Shown here one piece after another: positions 50,908 through 61,556 of a DNA stretch of 64,000 nt. Origin of the DNA: Hyparrhenia diplandra (lineage: Eukaryota > Streptophyta > Magnoliopsida > Poales > Poaceae); assembly GCA_015847255.1 (NCBI GenBank), contig JADLZK010011558.1:62001-126000 (forward strand). Direction: 5' to 3'. How positions within the stretch are numbered: position 1 is the stretch's first letter; each line of letters opens with the position of its first letter. Under the pieces are notes generated by a model, which saw nothing but the letters and a program-made list of their open reading frames with translations, ran no database searches and was not told the DNA's origin. Made by a program: the position numbers and the translations under genes.

Positions 50908-51130
50908 CTTTTCCCCAAGTTTAGAATATAAGATTTTTTATGATAATTTTTATAATATTATTCTCCTGCCATCTACGGATCTTTGAACTTGGAGCACAAA
51001 TTTTTGCATGCCTGTCATTTCTTCTCACAAGAGGCCAAAGGATTTGTTATCTGCAAGAACATTTTCCATGCTTCTAAGGGTGAACAGTTGCAAAGGGGAA
51101 CCTTTTTTTTTTTTAGTGAACTGGAGGGCC
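49521..51130. repeat. Duplicated blocks around the MuDR remnant
   Basis: A segment at 49540-49930 (ATATAAGATTTTTATGATGA, TTATTCTCCTGGCCATCTAC, TTCCATGCTTCTAAGGGTGA) recurs in shortened form at 50915-51110. CATCATCTTGGTTAAAACAA recurs near 50333 and 50490 beside TATGTTGGTTGTTTTCC. A run of 36 T lies at 50872-50907. No gene is seen. The final 100 bp (GGAGGGCCTAAGGCCCTACA...) resembles a retroelement 3' end. Confidence 0.5.
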
Positions 51131-51234
51131 TAAGGCCCTACAGAGAGATTTATTAAAAAAGAAAGTCAACTAACAGAGTACAACAAACACAAAAACAGCA
51201 GAGCACGAACTAGCTAATCTAGTCTCTCGCCCTG

Positions 51235-51695
51235 TCAGCTTCCAAAGACGGCTTCCATATGGTTGAGCTGACCTTCACCGGCCTCGTTTGCTGCATCGTG
51301 ACCCTGGCTGCGGATCTTCTCATCAGAACCTTTCTTCTTTGCCGCATCTGGCTTTTATACTGCATCTTGCAAACTGCCATCTGTAGATGAAGGTCGACCT
51401 TTTGCTTTCTCTCGGTGTGCGGTATCCGGTACCACAAGGTTTGGGCGGGCAGAAACCAGTTTGAATGGCTCATGGAAGGTATCAGAGTCGTTTTACCTAA
51501 AACAGTTAACAAATTATTATATACACACACATATTAAACAGGGAAACATGGTTCGGTAGGGGGAAAAAACTCAAGGAGTTTGCAGTTTCGGTCAAAGGGA
51601 TAGCCACTGTGTGCACATTGCAGTACCTTCTGCTCACCAATTTCTGGGCATCGAGCCAGCTCCTCCATAGAAGCATTTATGATTTGTGAGAGTGA
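51235..51695 (-). pseudogene. 3' fragment of an ERCC1 DNA-repair gene
   Basis: Two former exons with intact splice borders: 51627-51695 (SLSQIINASMEELARCPEIG then EQK, the helix-hairpin-helix region) and 51235-51496 (VKRL, then DTFHEPFKLVSARPNLVV in a shifted frame, then a lysine-rich tail). ERCC1 partners XPF in a structure-specific nuclease. Here exon 2 has a frameshift right after VKRL and a nonsense codon (TAA where GAA would fit, after LQDAV). No upstream ERCC1 exons exist in the 870 bp before the PPR gene. It is a truncated, dead copy. The parental gene must be elsewhere. Confidence 0.72.
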
Positions 51696-52568
51696 CTGCA
51701 AATACATGGAGAACGACCACATTTATAAAATGCATATTTATTTGCTGGATTTCTTGTGTTAATGCTGCTACCATATTGATGAAGTGCCACAAGAGAACTA
51801 TCAGCTTCGGAATTATAAACACAACACAGATTCATCATCCAATAGATGAAAAAAAAAACTTATTTTCTTCAGTTTCCCGTGCTAATCTCATCGCGTACAT
51901 TTAGTTTCAAACAAGGCATGGAGATGAAAAGCAGTGTCCTCATCAAGCAATATCTTGTGCACTACTTTTGTGTGGAAGTTAAAGGGAACTTTTAAAATGT
52001 ATCAAGGACAAAACCAAATGGACTGAAATATGTAACTCTACAGTAGGTTCCCTGAAATGGTGAAGAGATCGTATGAGCTGCTGGAGAGTTCACTAGCTTA
52101 ACCAGGAACCAATGCAGAGGGTAGCTACACTGAATAAAAAAAATATGGTATACACTCCTCATGAAATCAACATAGAGAATGCATCCATTTCACATGTTAG
52201 GTGTAGCTGGTGTATTCGGGCGGGTTCCCTATTCAGTGCTATGCATGGTTCCTTGGTAACCTCTAGTTTGATCAGGGAAACCACTGAAAATGAGTCTGCT
52301 AATGGCGGTTACAAATTTGGTCAGGAAGAAGAGACTTATAATATTGTGGCTGCTCACGGTTATTTTGGTCGATTAATCTTCCAATATGCTAGTTTCAACA
52401 ACTCTCGTTCTTCTCCAATCAAAACATGATGTGTGTGAAACAGTCAAACAGATAGAATAGCTAGCTTTACCTTTTAGTCCAATCGTATAATTGTATTTGT
52501 ATACCAGCTATGTGAAGTTGTCCTATATAATCTCAAAATTGGATATTCAGACTTCCTTCAGTATTTCA
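51696..52568. other. Spacer between the ERCC1 fragment and the PPR gene
   Basis: Ordinary AT-rich sequence. The longest frame (52112-52429, +) has no recognised domain and unbiased composition. The 100 bp next to 52568 is presumably PPR 3' UTR. Confidence 0.45.
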
Positions 52569-54781
52569 CTACCAGTAGTCTCCACATGAACATTTACCAT
52601 CCTTAAAAATGGTGAAAGCGTTGAATATCTCTCATGATTATTTCCGTCCTGTCACTAGAGATATTAACTTGGTCGCATTATGACAGTCATTACAAACTCG
52701 AAGGTTCTTCTTTATCTGAATTGTCGTGCCAGGGGCTGTTCGAATGAGTCCGTATGCAATGGCGAGCTTCTCACTGTGGGTGTTAAGCAGCTGTGCCTTG
52801 ACATCATCTTCCACATCATGTATCGAATCAGTGTCTGGCACATATCCCACAGCTTTGATCTCTTCAATGAGCTTAGCCAGCCTTGCATATATTTCTTTTT
52901 GTGTGCTGGTGATTTGTGCTTCGGAGTAGAAGGTATGGACCTCATTTTTGAGCTGGATAATACTCCATCCAGGAGTCTTCTGGAGTCCTTTCTTCTCCAT
53001 AGCAGTCCTCACCCTTGCAACGTCCTTCCACATTGAAGCATTTGCATAGATGTTTGCCAAGAGGACATGATACACCCCCCCTCCTCTGGGTCCAGCTCAA
53101 AGATTCTCTGTGCTGATTCTTCAGCCAATTCAACATTCTTGTGCAACTTGCAAGCACCTAACATTGCACCATAAACACTAATGCCAGGTTCTATAGGCAT
53201 GTTTTGGATGAAAGACCAAGCTTCATCTAACTTCCCAGCTCGACCAAGAAGATCCACCAAGGTACCATAGTGCTCCATTCTAGGTTCAAGCCCATAGTCC
53301 TTCATGCTAGTAAAATATTTCCGCCCTTCATCAACCAAACCAGCATGACTGCAAGCTGCAAGGACAGAGAGGAATGTTGTCTCGTTGGGCAAACTGCCAG
53401 TGCCCTTCATCTCTTCAAATAGCTCAACTGCAATCTGGCCAAAACCATGAGAACCATAACCATGGATCATCGCATTCCAGGTGATAACATGCCTGTCCCT
53501 TGCGAAATCGAAGAGCCTTCTAGCTATGGTGACACGCCCACATTTAGAGTACATGTCGATAAGGGCTGTCAGGACATAGATATCCTGATCTAGTTGGTGC
53601 CTGATAGAATACCCATGGATCCATCTTGCCTGCAGCGGGTCAGAAATGTCCGCGATTGCAGGAATCACGCTGACTAAGGTGAATGAATCTGGTTTCACAT
53701 TTTCCAACTGCATCCTAGCGAAGAGCCTCTCCGCATCCTCGGAGCATCCATTCTGTGTCAAGCCGAGGATCATGGCATTCCATGAGATCCGTGTCTTTTG
53801 TATGCCCAGCTCATTGAACGCCTGGGCAGCAAGGTCTGTCCTCTTGCACTTGGAGTATGTGGTGATAAGCGCGTTCATTACCGACACATTGGACTTCAAG
53901 CCAACCCTCACAAGTACCTCATGGACACGCCTCGCCTCATCCAGACATCCAAGCTCCCCACACGCTTGCAATGCTGCCAACACAGCTGCATCCGTCACAT
54001 CCACACCCTCCTGGACCATTCTCCAGAACAAAGCCAGAGCCTCCGTGGCGTTCCCGTCCTCAGCATACCCATCAATCATGGCGTTCCAAGACACGGAGTT
54101 CCTGACCGGCATACAATCGAAGACTGCCCTCGCCGCCTCGACCGCACCGCACTTGCAGTAGGCGTCAAGGACCGCCGTGGAGACATTGACGAGCTCATCG
54201 AGCCCTGCGCGCGGAGAGCGAACGCGTGGACCTCTCGGCACGCACGGAGCGCCCGGGTGTCGGCGCAGGCTGGCAGCACGGACACGAGCGTGACGGAGTC
54301 GGGCCGCTCCCCACCCTCCTCCCCCTGCATCCGGACGACCGCCTCCATCGCGAGCGCGGGGAGCCCGTTCCGCGCGTACCCGGCCACGAGCGCGTTCCAG
54401 GCGACGCGGTCCCTGGCGGGCATGCGGTCGAACACCCTGCGCGCGTCCGAGGGGGGCGGCGGCACTTGAAGTACATGTTGGCAAGGGCCGTAGCGGCGAG
54501 GGACTCGGAAGCGAGCCCCCGCGCGGTCAGCTGCGAGTGGACAGCGCGGCCCGTGGCGAGGTCGGCGCGCGCTGCGCAGAGCTTGAGGAGCGCGGTGAAT
54601 GTGCGGAGGACGGGGGGCGCGGCCGCGTGGGCGGAGGAGGAGGATGACATGGAGGCGAAGGCGGCGATAGCGCCCGGCAGGTCGGAGCATGCTGCCGCCG
54701 CCCTGAGGCGCGCGTGGGGTCGGCGGCATTCGAGGGAGGAGACGGAGACGGGAGGGATGCGGTGGCGCAGCAGCACAGCAT
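52569..54781 (-). CDS. DYW-class pentatricopeptide repeat protein, intronless
   Basis: A single-exon gene of about 735 codons. The body is a series of PLS-type PPR motifs (for example VSWNAMIDGYAEDG, ISWNAMILGLTQNG, ITWNAMIHGYGSHG), followed by E/E+ segments. The C-terminal DYW deaminase domain has HSEKLAIAYGLI, the CNDCH zinc site and a final GDYW before TAG at 52569-52571. Such proteins bind organellar transcripts and perform C-to-U editing. The start is probably the ATG at 54779-54781; the frame a few bases on needs one extra base. Apparent one-base errors lie near 54451-54456, 54203-54205, 53075-53081 (C7 run), 52644-52645 and 52605-52609. The last two cancel, restoring the DYW end. The conserved sequence across all frames argues for one functional gene with assembly errors. 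Confidence 0.88.
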
Positions 54782-55634
54782 CGGAATCGGATTGGGGAAC
54801 TAGCTCATCGACATGCCGGCCGGCCGGCTCGCCGAGGCCCTGTGACTTTGTTTCGTCTGCATCAGCCCATTTCTGGGCCCAGCTGATCTGGGATCTGCGG
54901 CCCAGCTGGGATATATGTAAGTACCATCTTGAGAAAAAAAAAAACTCAGTACCGTCAACGTACCAATATCTGATAAATCAAGACTCCTTTCGGTATTCTA
55001 TGCATTGTGCATAAAATTTAACTACTTGCAATAAGTTATCAAGCTACTGGTCTTTCTACCTATATGCATTGTGCATTGGAGCTGATTTGAGTTGATCTCT
55101 GAACTTATTAGTTCTGAAATGGGCGAATCAAGCTCAGGGTGCATATGCATCCAACATCCTTGAGATTGCTCTGTTCTGAATGCTGGATAGATCTACATGA
55201 TTTAATTTTAATACATTTTATTTGAACAATACATGCCCCAATTCCACAAGTACAATGTATTAATCTGAACATGTTTTAGTTGTTCTACATTTTAGCTTAA
55301 CTTTTTTTTTTTTTTGAGAAACACATTTTAGCTTAACTTGAATGCTGCTTGTCCAAAATACTACCATTCAGAATCTGTTCAGGATAACTCAAACTTTGTG
55401 TGCAATTGTGCATATGTGATTTCTATGATTCATGCGACACATCTAGTTTGCTTCACAGAAATCTAAAAAACACTCACACACAAAATGTTTTCTTCATTGA
55501 TATGCCAGTATGCCACCAGTGCATCGATTTCTTCAATGCTTAACCCCTTTGGTCCAGTTCTAGGCGGAGCCAGTCCAAAAATGAACTACGTGAAGGGTCT
55601 CCAGTGAAGAGAGCTAGAAATTGTGGCTTCTCCG

Positions 55635-55670
<36 letters not shown>

Positions 55671-56513
55671 CGCTCAGGAAATGAACTAGGCGAAGGTAAC
55701 CAGAAACTGTGGACAAGAGCTGGAGATTGTGGCTTCTCCGGCTCATTTTATTTTTCATGGGCACCGGGAAAACCATGATTGGTTGGAAGACTGATCATGT
55801 GTGAGTGAATGCAAAAGGCAAAAATTATCATTCGGTAACAGTCTAGTTCGAATTCTGGTAGAACAATTGGACATTTCATGAAAAAAAAAGGGGGAAGAAT
55901 TCTGCAGATCTACACTGGCACAAGTTCATACCAGCTGTTTGCTTTCAAGCCTTGAAGTCTAATAACGCGATAACGGCTAGAAACGTTCGAACTATTCTGA
56001 ACTCAAAATGTTTCCAGTAAAAAGTCACCGTGTGGGAGATTGATCATCACATCATACTGATCCTAATTCACGCTTGAATACCAACTCTGAAACATGCTAA
56101 ACAATTTATGCTCATTACGGTGTGGAGTACTGTAACCGGGACGCTGTCAAACGTCAGGGGCTGTGGTTAAACATGCTGACTTGTTACATACAAAAGGAAC
56201 TAGCTCTAACTGTAAGCAAGAGAACGAACCAAGCAGAAGCTACATAAGCCTTTATGACCTTTCCTTACCCTCTAGGGTCTAGAGTCTAGAGATATATCTC
56301 CAAAACCAAAGAGTATCCACATTTTATCCGACATAATTCAAAAAGGGAAAACTGGCAATTCAGTGACTTGTCAATTTTATGTGCAAAAATGGGAAACGAA
56401 AAGGAAACAGGTGCCGGAGGTTGTGCGCTTTTCACAACCGGTTGACCATGTCAGCTGACTCTGGATATGGCTGCCCATAGGAGCTGAACACCACTGGATG
56501 AACTAGCTCTCTG
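54782..56513. other. Spacer between PPR and PP2C genes
   Basis: AT-rich non-coding sequence. A local duplication at 55585-55770 repeats ATGAACTA.G.GAAGG...GAGCT.GA.ATTGTGGCTTCTCCGGC around a run of 30 A at 55637-55666. The 200-300 bp before 56513 is presumably PP2C 3' UTR. No gene is recognised. Confidence 0.5.
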
Positions 56514-59172
56514 TCAATAATCTAGGGCACATCTGATGGAGAGGGGTTGTCCTTGCGGAGCACCTTTCAATAATAGGTCATAGTTTATAAATAAGACAAT
56601 GACAGTAATGTCATCATGGAAGTGCCTTCGAACTTTCTTATCGATCTTTGTAAGGTCCGAGTAACGCATCTCACGCTTCCGCGCTGCTTCTTGTAGAGCG
56701 GCTTTTATGAGTCTTCTTGCACTTCCCTGAATAAGAAAAAAGGGGGGCAATCATAGTAAGCAAAAGTAAAAAAGAGTAATTCAAAGTATTTGTAAGGACA
56801 TTGAAATATTTAACCAACAGCCAAGAAAACCAAAGCAATACATGCATCAATGGCAGATAACCTAGCTTAAATTGAGCACGTTAGGACTAGCAGAGTAACT
56901 CAATCTGTCAACTTGGAGTATCTTACATAGTATTTAAGTGTACAAAGCACTAACATGTCCAGCCATGACAGCTAAGTGAGTCGTCAAGAGGCAGCAGACC
57001 AAACAAATACACAAAACTAATAAGACGGGACAAAGTAACAAGGTGAACGTCAGCCTTGGTACTGCATCCCCAGTGCTTCAAAAATAACTCAGATCGATAT
57101 TCCTTTCATGCAAGCAGTACATTTATTACTAATCATAGGTCTAATAACCATGTACACAGTTTGCATCATTTGACAATAAATATCATGACCGCAATCCTCG
57201 TAGCATTACTAGAGGGCAGGACACCGTTGACACATCAAACTGATACGTAAAGCAATCAAGGTTTTAACAGCCTGCTGATGTGGGGACTGGATACAGGTTG
57301 CATGCCAGCCACACATCCAGAATGAATTAACTGTTAGTACTGTGGGGACAGGTTGCATGCCAGCCACACATCCAGAATGAATTAATTGTAGCAACTGCCC
57401 TGGCCATAGTGGACTACTCGTACTCAATTTCAAACTGAGGTTGGCAAAATGGTAAGGCCTGGATTTTAGTGCAACCAGTTGTATTGACTCTGGATGTGTT
57501 TGCCTGGATTTCAACACAGTCATGAGCTTAAAAGTGAATGCAATCTATGAGAACTCGAGACGATACATTCCAAATTGATCACATTGACTGATAATTCTAG
57601 TCCACAATTCCATGGTCAGAATAATAGGTCCACCGTTCACCATGTGTTTAGCAATTCCTAGTTCTGATGATTCTTAAACTTTTTGTATAGTGAAAGTATT
57701 GCTAGTTGCTACCATTGCAAAACAAAAACTCCATAGAGGTATTGCAGCATTTCCCTAGTTCTGATGATTCTTAAACTTTTTGTATAGTGAAAGTATTGCT
57801 AGTTGCTACCATTGCAAAACAAAAACTCCATAGAGATATTGCAGCATTTGGTGTTAATATATATTTGTGATCTTAAGTGTTCTGGTCATGAACATTTTCC
57901 TAACTGTGTTTTTGTTTTTAAAGGTTGTCATATGAAATGACAAGACACTGGATTGATCAAGAAAATTGCAGAAGTAATTTGAGTTATGGAACTTAAAAAG
58001 AGAAGGAATCTTACAGCACGTTGATGGTTGTGAACAATCTCAACAGCTTCCTGATTGGTCAGGTGTTCCCACAGACCATCTGATGCGAATATGATGAAAC
58101 AGTCATTTGGTTCAAGATTACGGGAGATGATAGATGGATCAGCACTCAATAATGGCTTGGTGAATGATTCAGAAAGCCTGAACTTGGGTTTGATCCGCTC
58201 TGTGTTATACTTTGCATGTTTCAGGTATACATCACCGATTGATCTAGACACCTGCAATGCCACCACATAATTATAATAAGCACCAGACACATATTTCTGA
58301 TGATTCATGAATATAGTAGACTCGATAAAACCGACCGACCTGTATGAGGCCCCTCACTCTCCAGACCCCATGCTTGAGTGCAACTATCTGCGCATCATCT
58401 GGATGTTGCGCCTTGAGCTCCTGCCTGACAGCCTCCTGACAGGCATTGTGCTCACTGGACAATTGCTCCGCGGTAATCTGGGCGGCGCGTCCCACCTTCT
58501 TCCCGAGAACGGCCCGAGAGTCGCCGAGGTTGGCGACGAAAAGGGTCCTGTTGTGCACGACACCAACGAGGCAGCACGTCCCGACCGTGGCGATGTCTGG
58601 CTGGGCCTCCCAGAGGCTTGACACGAGCGCGAGGAAGCCTTCCTCCGTGGCCAGGAACGCCTCCCTGATGGCGTCCACGGTGACGCCCCGCGGGCCGGAG
58701 GACGCCTCTGCGCGCAGCAGATCAAGCGTCAGGTGCCCGTGCCTGGCTATTATACAGTTGGCATCACTCTCACCGCGCCGGCGCCCGTGCCGGCCGCGGG
58801 GATGGGGGTAGCATTCGGGCGTGGAATGGATTACTTACCTCGGAGGTTGGAGACTAGGTGGTCGCAGGCGAAGCGGGCGGCGTCGGGTCCGCCGTGTCCG
58901 TCGAAGACGCCGACGACGGTGCCGAGGGGCGGGGCGGAGTCGAGGCGGCACTGGTCCTCGAGCACCTGGTTGGCCTGGGCGACGGCGACGGAGACGTCGC
59001 CGGCGTGGCAGCGCGCGAGGTCGCGCCACCAGAGCAGGCCGTCGCGGCCCTCAGAGTCTTCCCCTGAGGAGGTGGATGAGGAGGCCGCGGCGGCGTGTGC
59101 GCCGCCGGGGCCCGGCGAGGTGGGCCAGACCCCGCCGCACGCCGAGAGGAGCCTGAGGAGCGGGCCCAGCAT
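56514..59172 (-). CDS. PP2C: Protein phosphatase 2C, probably clade D, four exons
   Basis: Exons 58839-59172, 58340-58746, 58015-58251 and 56514-56726 join in frame (1191 nt, 396 aa) with GT-AG introns. The start is the ATG at 59170-59172 (MLGPLLRLLSACGG). PP2C metal and phosphate motifs are complete: VVGVFDGHGGPDAARF, NLGDSRAVLG, SRSIGDVYL, FASDGLWEHL and HDDITVIV. The Mg/Mn-dependent Ser/Thr phosphatase fold is certain. The short N-terminal extension and conserved exon pattern suggest clade D, whose members dephosphorylate plasma-membrane H+-ATPases and are restrained by SAUR proteins; that role is inferred. No frameshift was found, unlike the other genes here. Confidence 0.93.
57291..57400. 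repeat. 55-bp tandem duplication in PP2C intron 3
   Basis: ACAGGTTGCATGCCAGCCAC followed by ACATCCAGAATGAATTAA occurs at 57293 and again at 57348. Confidence 0.85.
57658..57851. repeat. 97-bp tandem duplication in PP2C intron 3
   Basis: The unit starts CTAGTTCTGATGATTCTTAA at 57658 and repeats at 57755. The copies are nearly identical (GAGGTATTGCAG versus GAGATATTGCAG), so the event is recent. Confidence 0.9.
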
Positions 59173-61556
59173 GCTCCCGCCACATCGCCGACCGGGGCGT
59201 CCCCGAGGCGGCTCGGTGAGGACGAGCGGGCGCGGGCGCGGGCGGCGGCTGCGGAGGCGGGGGGCAGTTTCGGTGGTGGTGTGGTGTGGTGTGGGGAGGA
59301 GGGAGGGGCGAGGGCGAGGGTCGCAATCGGCCGCGTACGAGAAGAATGGGAGGGAGGGGGAACGGAACGGAGCGGAGCGGGATGGAACGCCCGAGCCGAG
59401 CCGGATGTCGGGTTGGGTGCGACGCGGTGCGCGCCTGCCTCCTCGCTCGCGTCGCGCTCGGTGGGATGGGGACGTGGGGAACCACTTTTTAAAATTTTGT
59501 GAACGAATGGAAATAAAATAGTCAGTTTCTTTTCGTGCGTGCTTTAAAGTAAGGTGCCGGCGGCCGGCGGCCCGGCGAGGCGTGTCGGGCGGTCAGCGCG
59601 GTGTGCCGCTCAAAGACTTGTTGCATTGCTCACATCGCCTCGCATACGATACCGGGTGTGGGTGTGGTGTGGGTGTGCCCGCACATGATTTCTCGAAGAC
59701 ATTTGATCCGGCTAGAATAACAGTTTGTGTACGTCAAGATAATATATATATACACACACCTCCGGACATTCTCATACACTTTTTGTATCAAGTGGCCATC
59801 ACGGTTATTCGATACATTATACTTACAAGCTTGTTAAGAATGTTGAATCTGATCCTTAAATTTTCTATGACTCCACCGCGGTCCTTTTTCGGTACTTTAC
59901 TTGATCCATCCACTATTTCTTTCAAACGAAATACGTACAAAAAGGTTGCATCTGCTTTGCGACCCTGACTTGGCTGAGCCAGTTGTGCGACCTTTTTTTT
60001 TGAATGTATTTGCAGTTAAACTACTCCTGCTCTACGAATTCGGGGCATAGTCACGTTACTATTCTCTGTCTCTTTTATTTTAACACTATATTCTCTGTCT
60101 CCTCCATGATTCCATTGTCTTTCACGCTTTCTTAACTTGTTCGCCTAACGATAAGGGACTTTAGGACTTGTTTGGTTGGCTTATTTTGTAACGTGATCAT
60201 CGGATCACAGCGCTACGTACCTGATTGCGTTACTTATTGTTTGTTTAGAGCATGCTGTAATCGGATCACACGGGGATAGCTATTCAGCGCACGTCGATCA
60301 GCCGATCGTGGGCGGTAATTAACCACTCGATCGCCCTCGCATCTGGGTCAAAACTTTGCTTTCTGATTTACCACACCTGAAGCAAACAAAATAGTATTCC
60401 GTTCCGGTCAGGTAAACATTCCTACGTTAACATTGCCTTTACCGAAACAAACACCACCTTTCATTCTCGCTCTTTGTATATGCATAGGTTTATTTTCTCT
60501 CTTTGAAAATTAGTACACAATTCTATAGATAATTAAAACTAGTAAACAAGAGCATGTATAAACTCACTCTGTAAATAGTCATTTGAATTAAAACAGCTCT
60601 ATATTCTTTTTTATCCTACTACAATTTCTCTACATCTTGCATGCAGCGTAAAAGAGCCACCCCGCTTTCATCTATGGCGAGTGAGAAATTTTAATAGAAG
60701 GATTGATGACTATATTTGAAAACTAATTAAATGACCTGTTATAGGGCATTTTCACAAAAAAATTCTATATCTATCAATAATATAGGATATAAAAAGAATT
60801 TTGTGACGCTCCCCACCCCCTAATCAACACGAGTTTCTACTTGGATCCCACGAAGGATATAGTTTTTTGTGAAATAATGAATAACTTCCTTACTACATAT
60901 TCAAATATTGACATATTCTATTTCGGATATCTCGCTAGCCAGATATAGAGAACGAGATTGACTCTAAACTGCACGTATGTTATAGAAAAGTTGTTGAATG
61001 ATAAAATTATATATAAAAAACATATTCTATTCAGATGGCTATCTCCTCGACACATGTCATGTCACTATGAATTTGCTATGGCAAGGTCACTCATCGAAAA
61101 GACCACCAAAATCCTAGTTTGGATTAAAAAGAATGTTACAAACCAAGCACAACTCATCGAACAATTTGGATTTGACTGTATTTTCAGATTTTATTTTTGA
61201 AGAAGAGCTGCTTAGGACTAAGTACACAAATGCACGCCTTTTATATCTAAGAAACAAATATTGAGACACATACAAAACAGTAAAATTAGTTAGACACATA
61301 CAAGAGTGATCATGGACTTTTCAAGATCTCTAAACTTTGAAAATGTAATCTTCTAGTCTAGTATAATAATAACTGATTATCTGTTTTTTTTATTTATCCC
61401 TATAATAGCCAGTGTTCTCTCGCGGCTCACCCATAATCGTGCACGAATCTTAAGGCCCGAATGGAGGAATAGAAGCGCAGCACCCCCGCACACAGGCGCG
61501 CCGCGACATTCTTCTCATCGGAGAAAAGGAGATCCGGACTAGGGTTTTAGACGGCG
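59173..61556. other. Divergent intergenic region between PP2C and HYPK
   Basis: The GC-rich first 300 bp belongs to the PP2C 5' UTR and promoter, and the last 100 bp to the HYPK leader. Between them lies AT-rich sequence with only chance frames. A segment near 60165-60260 (GGACTTGTTTGGTTGGCTTA..., GGATCACAGC, CGGATCACACG) looks like eroded transposon termini. Confidence 0.45.

Noticed and set aside
53009..54484. Several separate PPR genes or pseudogenes in this interval
   Set aside because: The frames abut at homopolymer runs and follow one continuous PPR-DYW protein, so they are one gene.
58733..59521. A 262-codon open frame on the + strand
   Set aside because: It is antisense to the first PP2C exons and its GC-rich 5' flank; arginine- and proline-rich translation with no family likeness.
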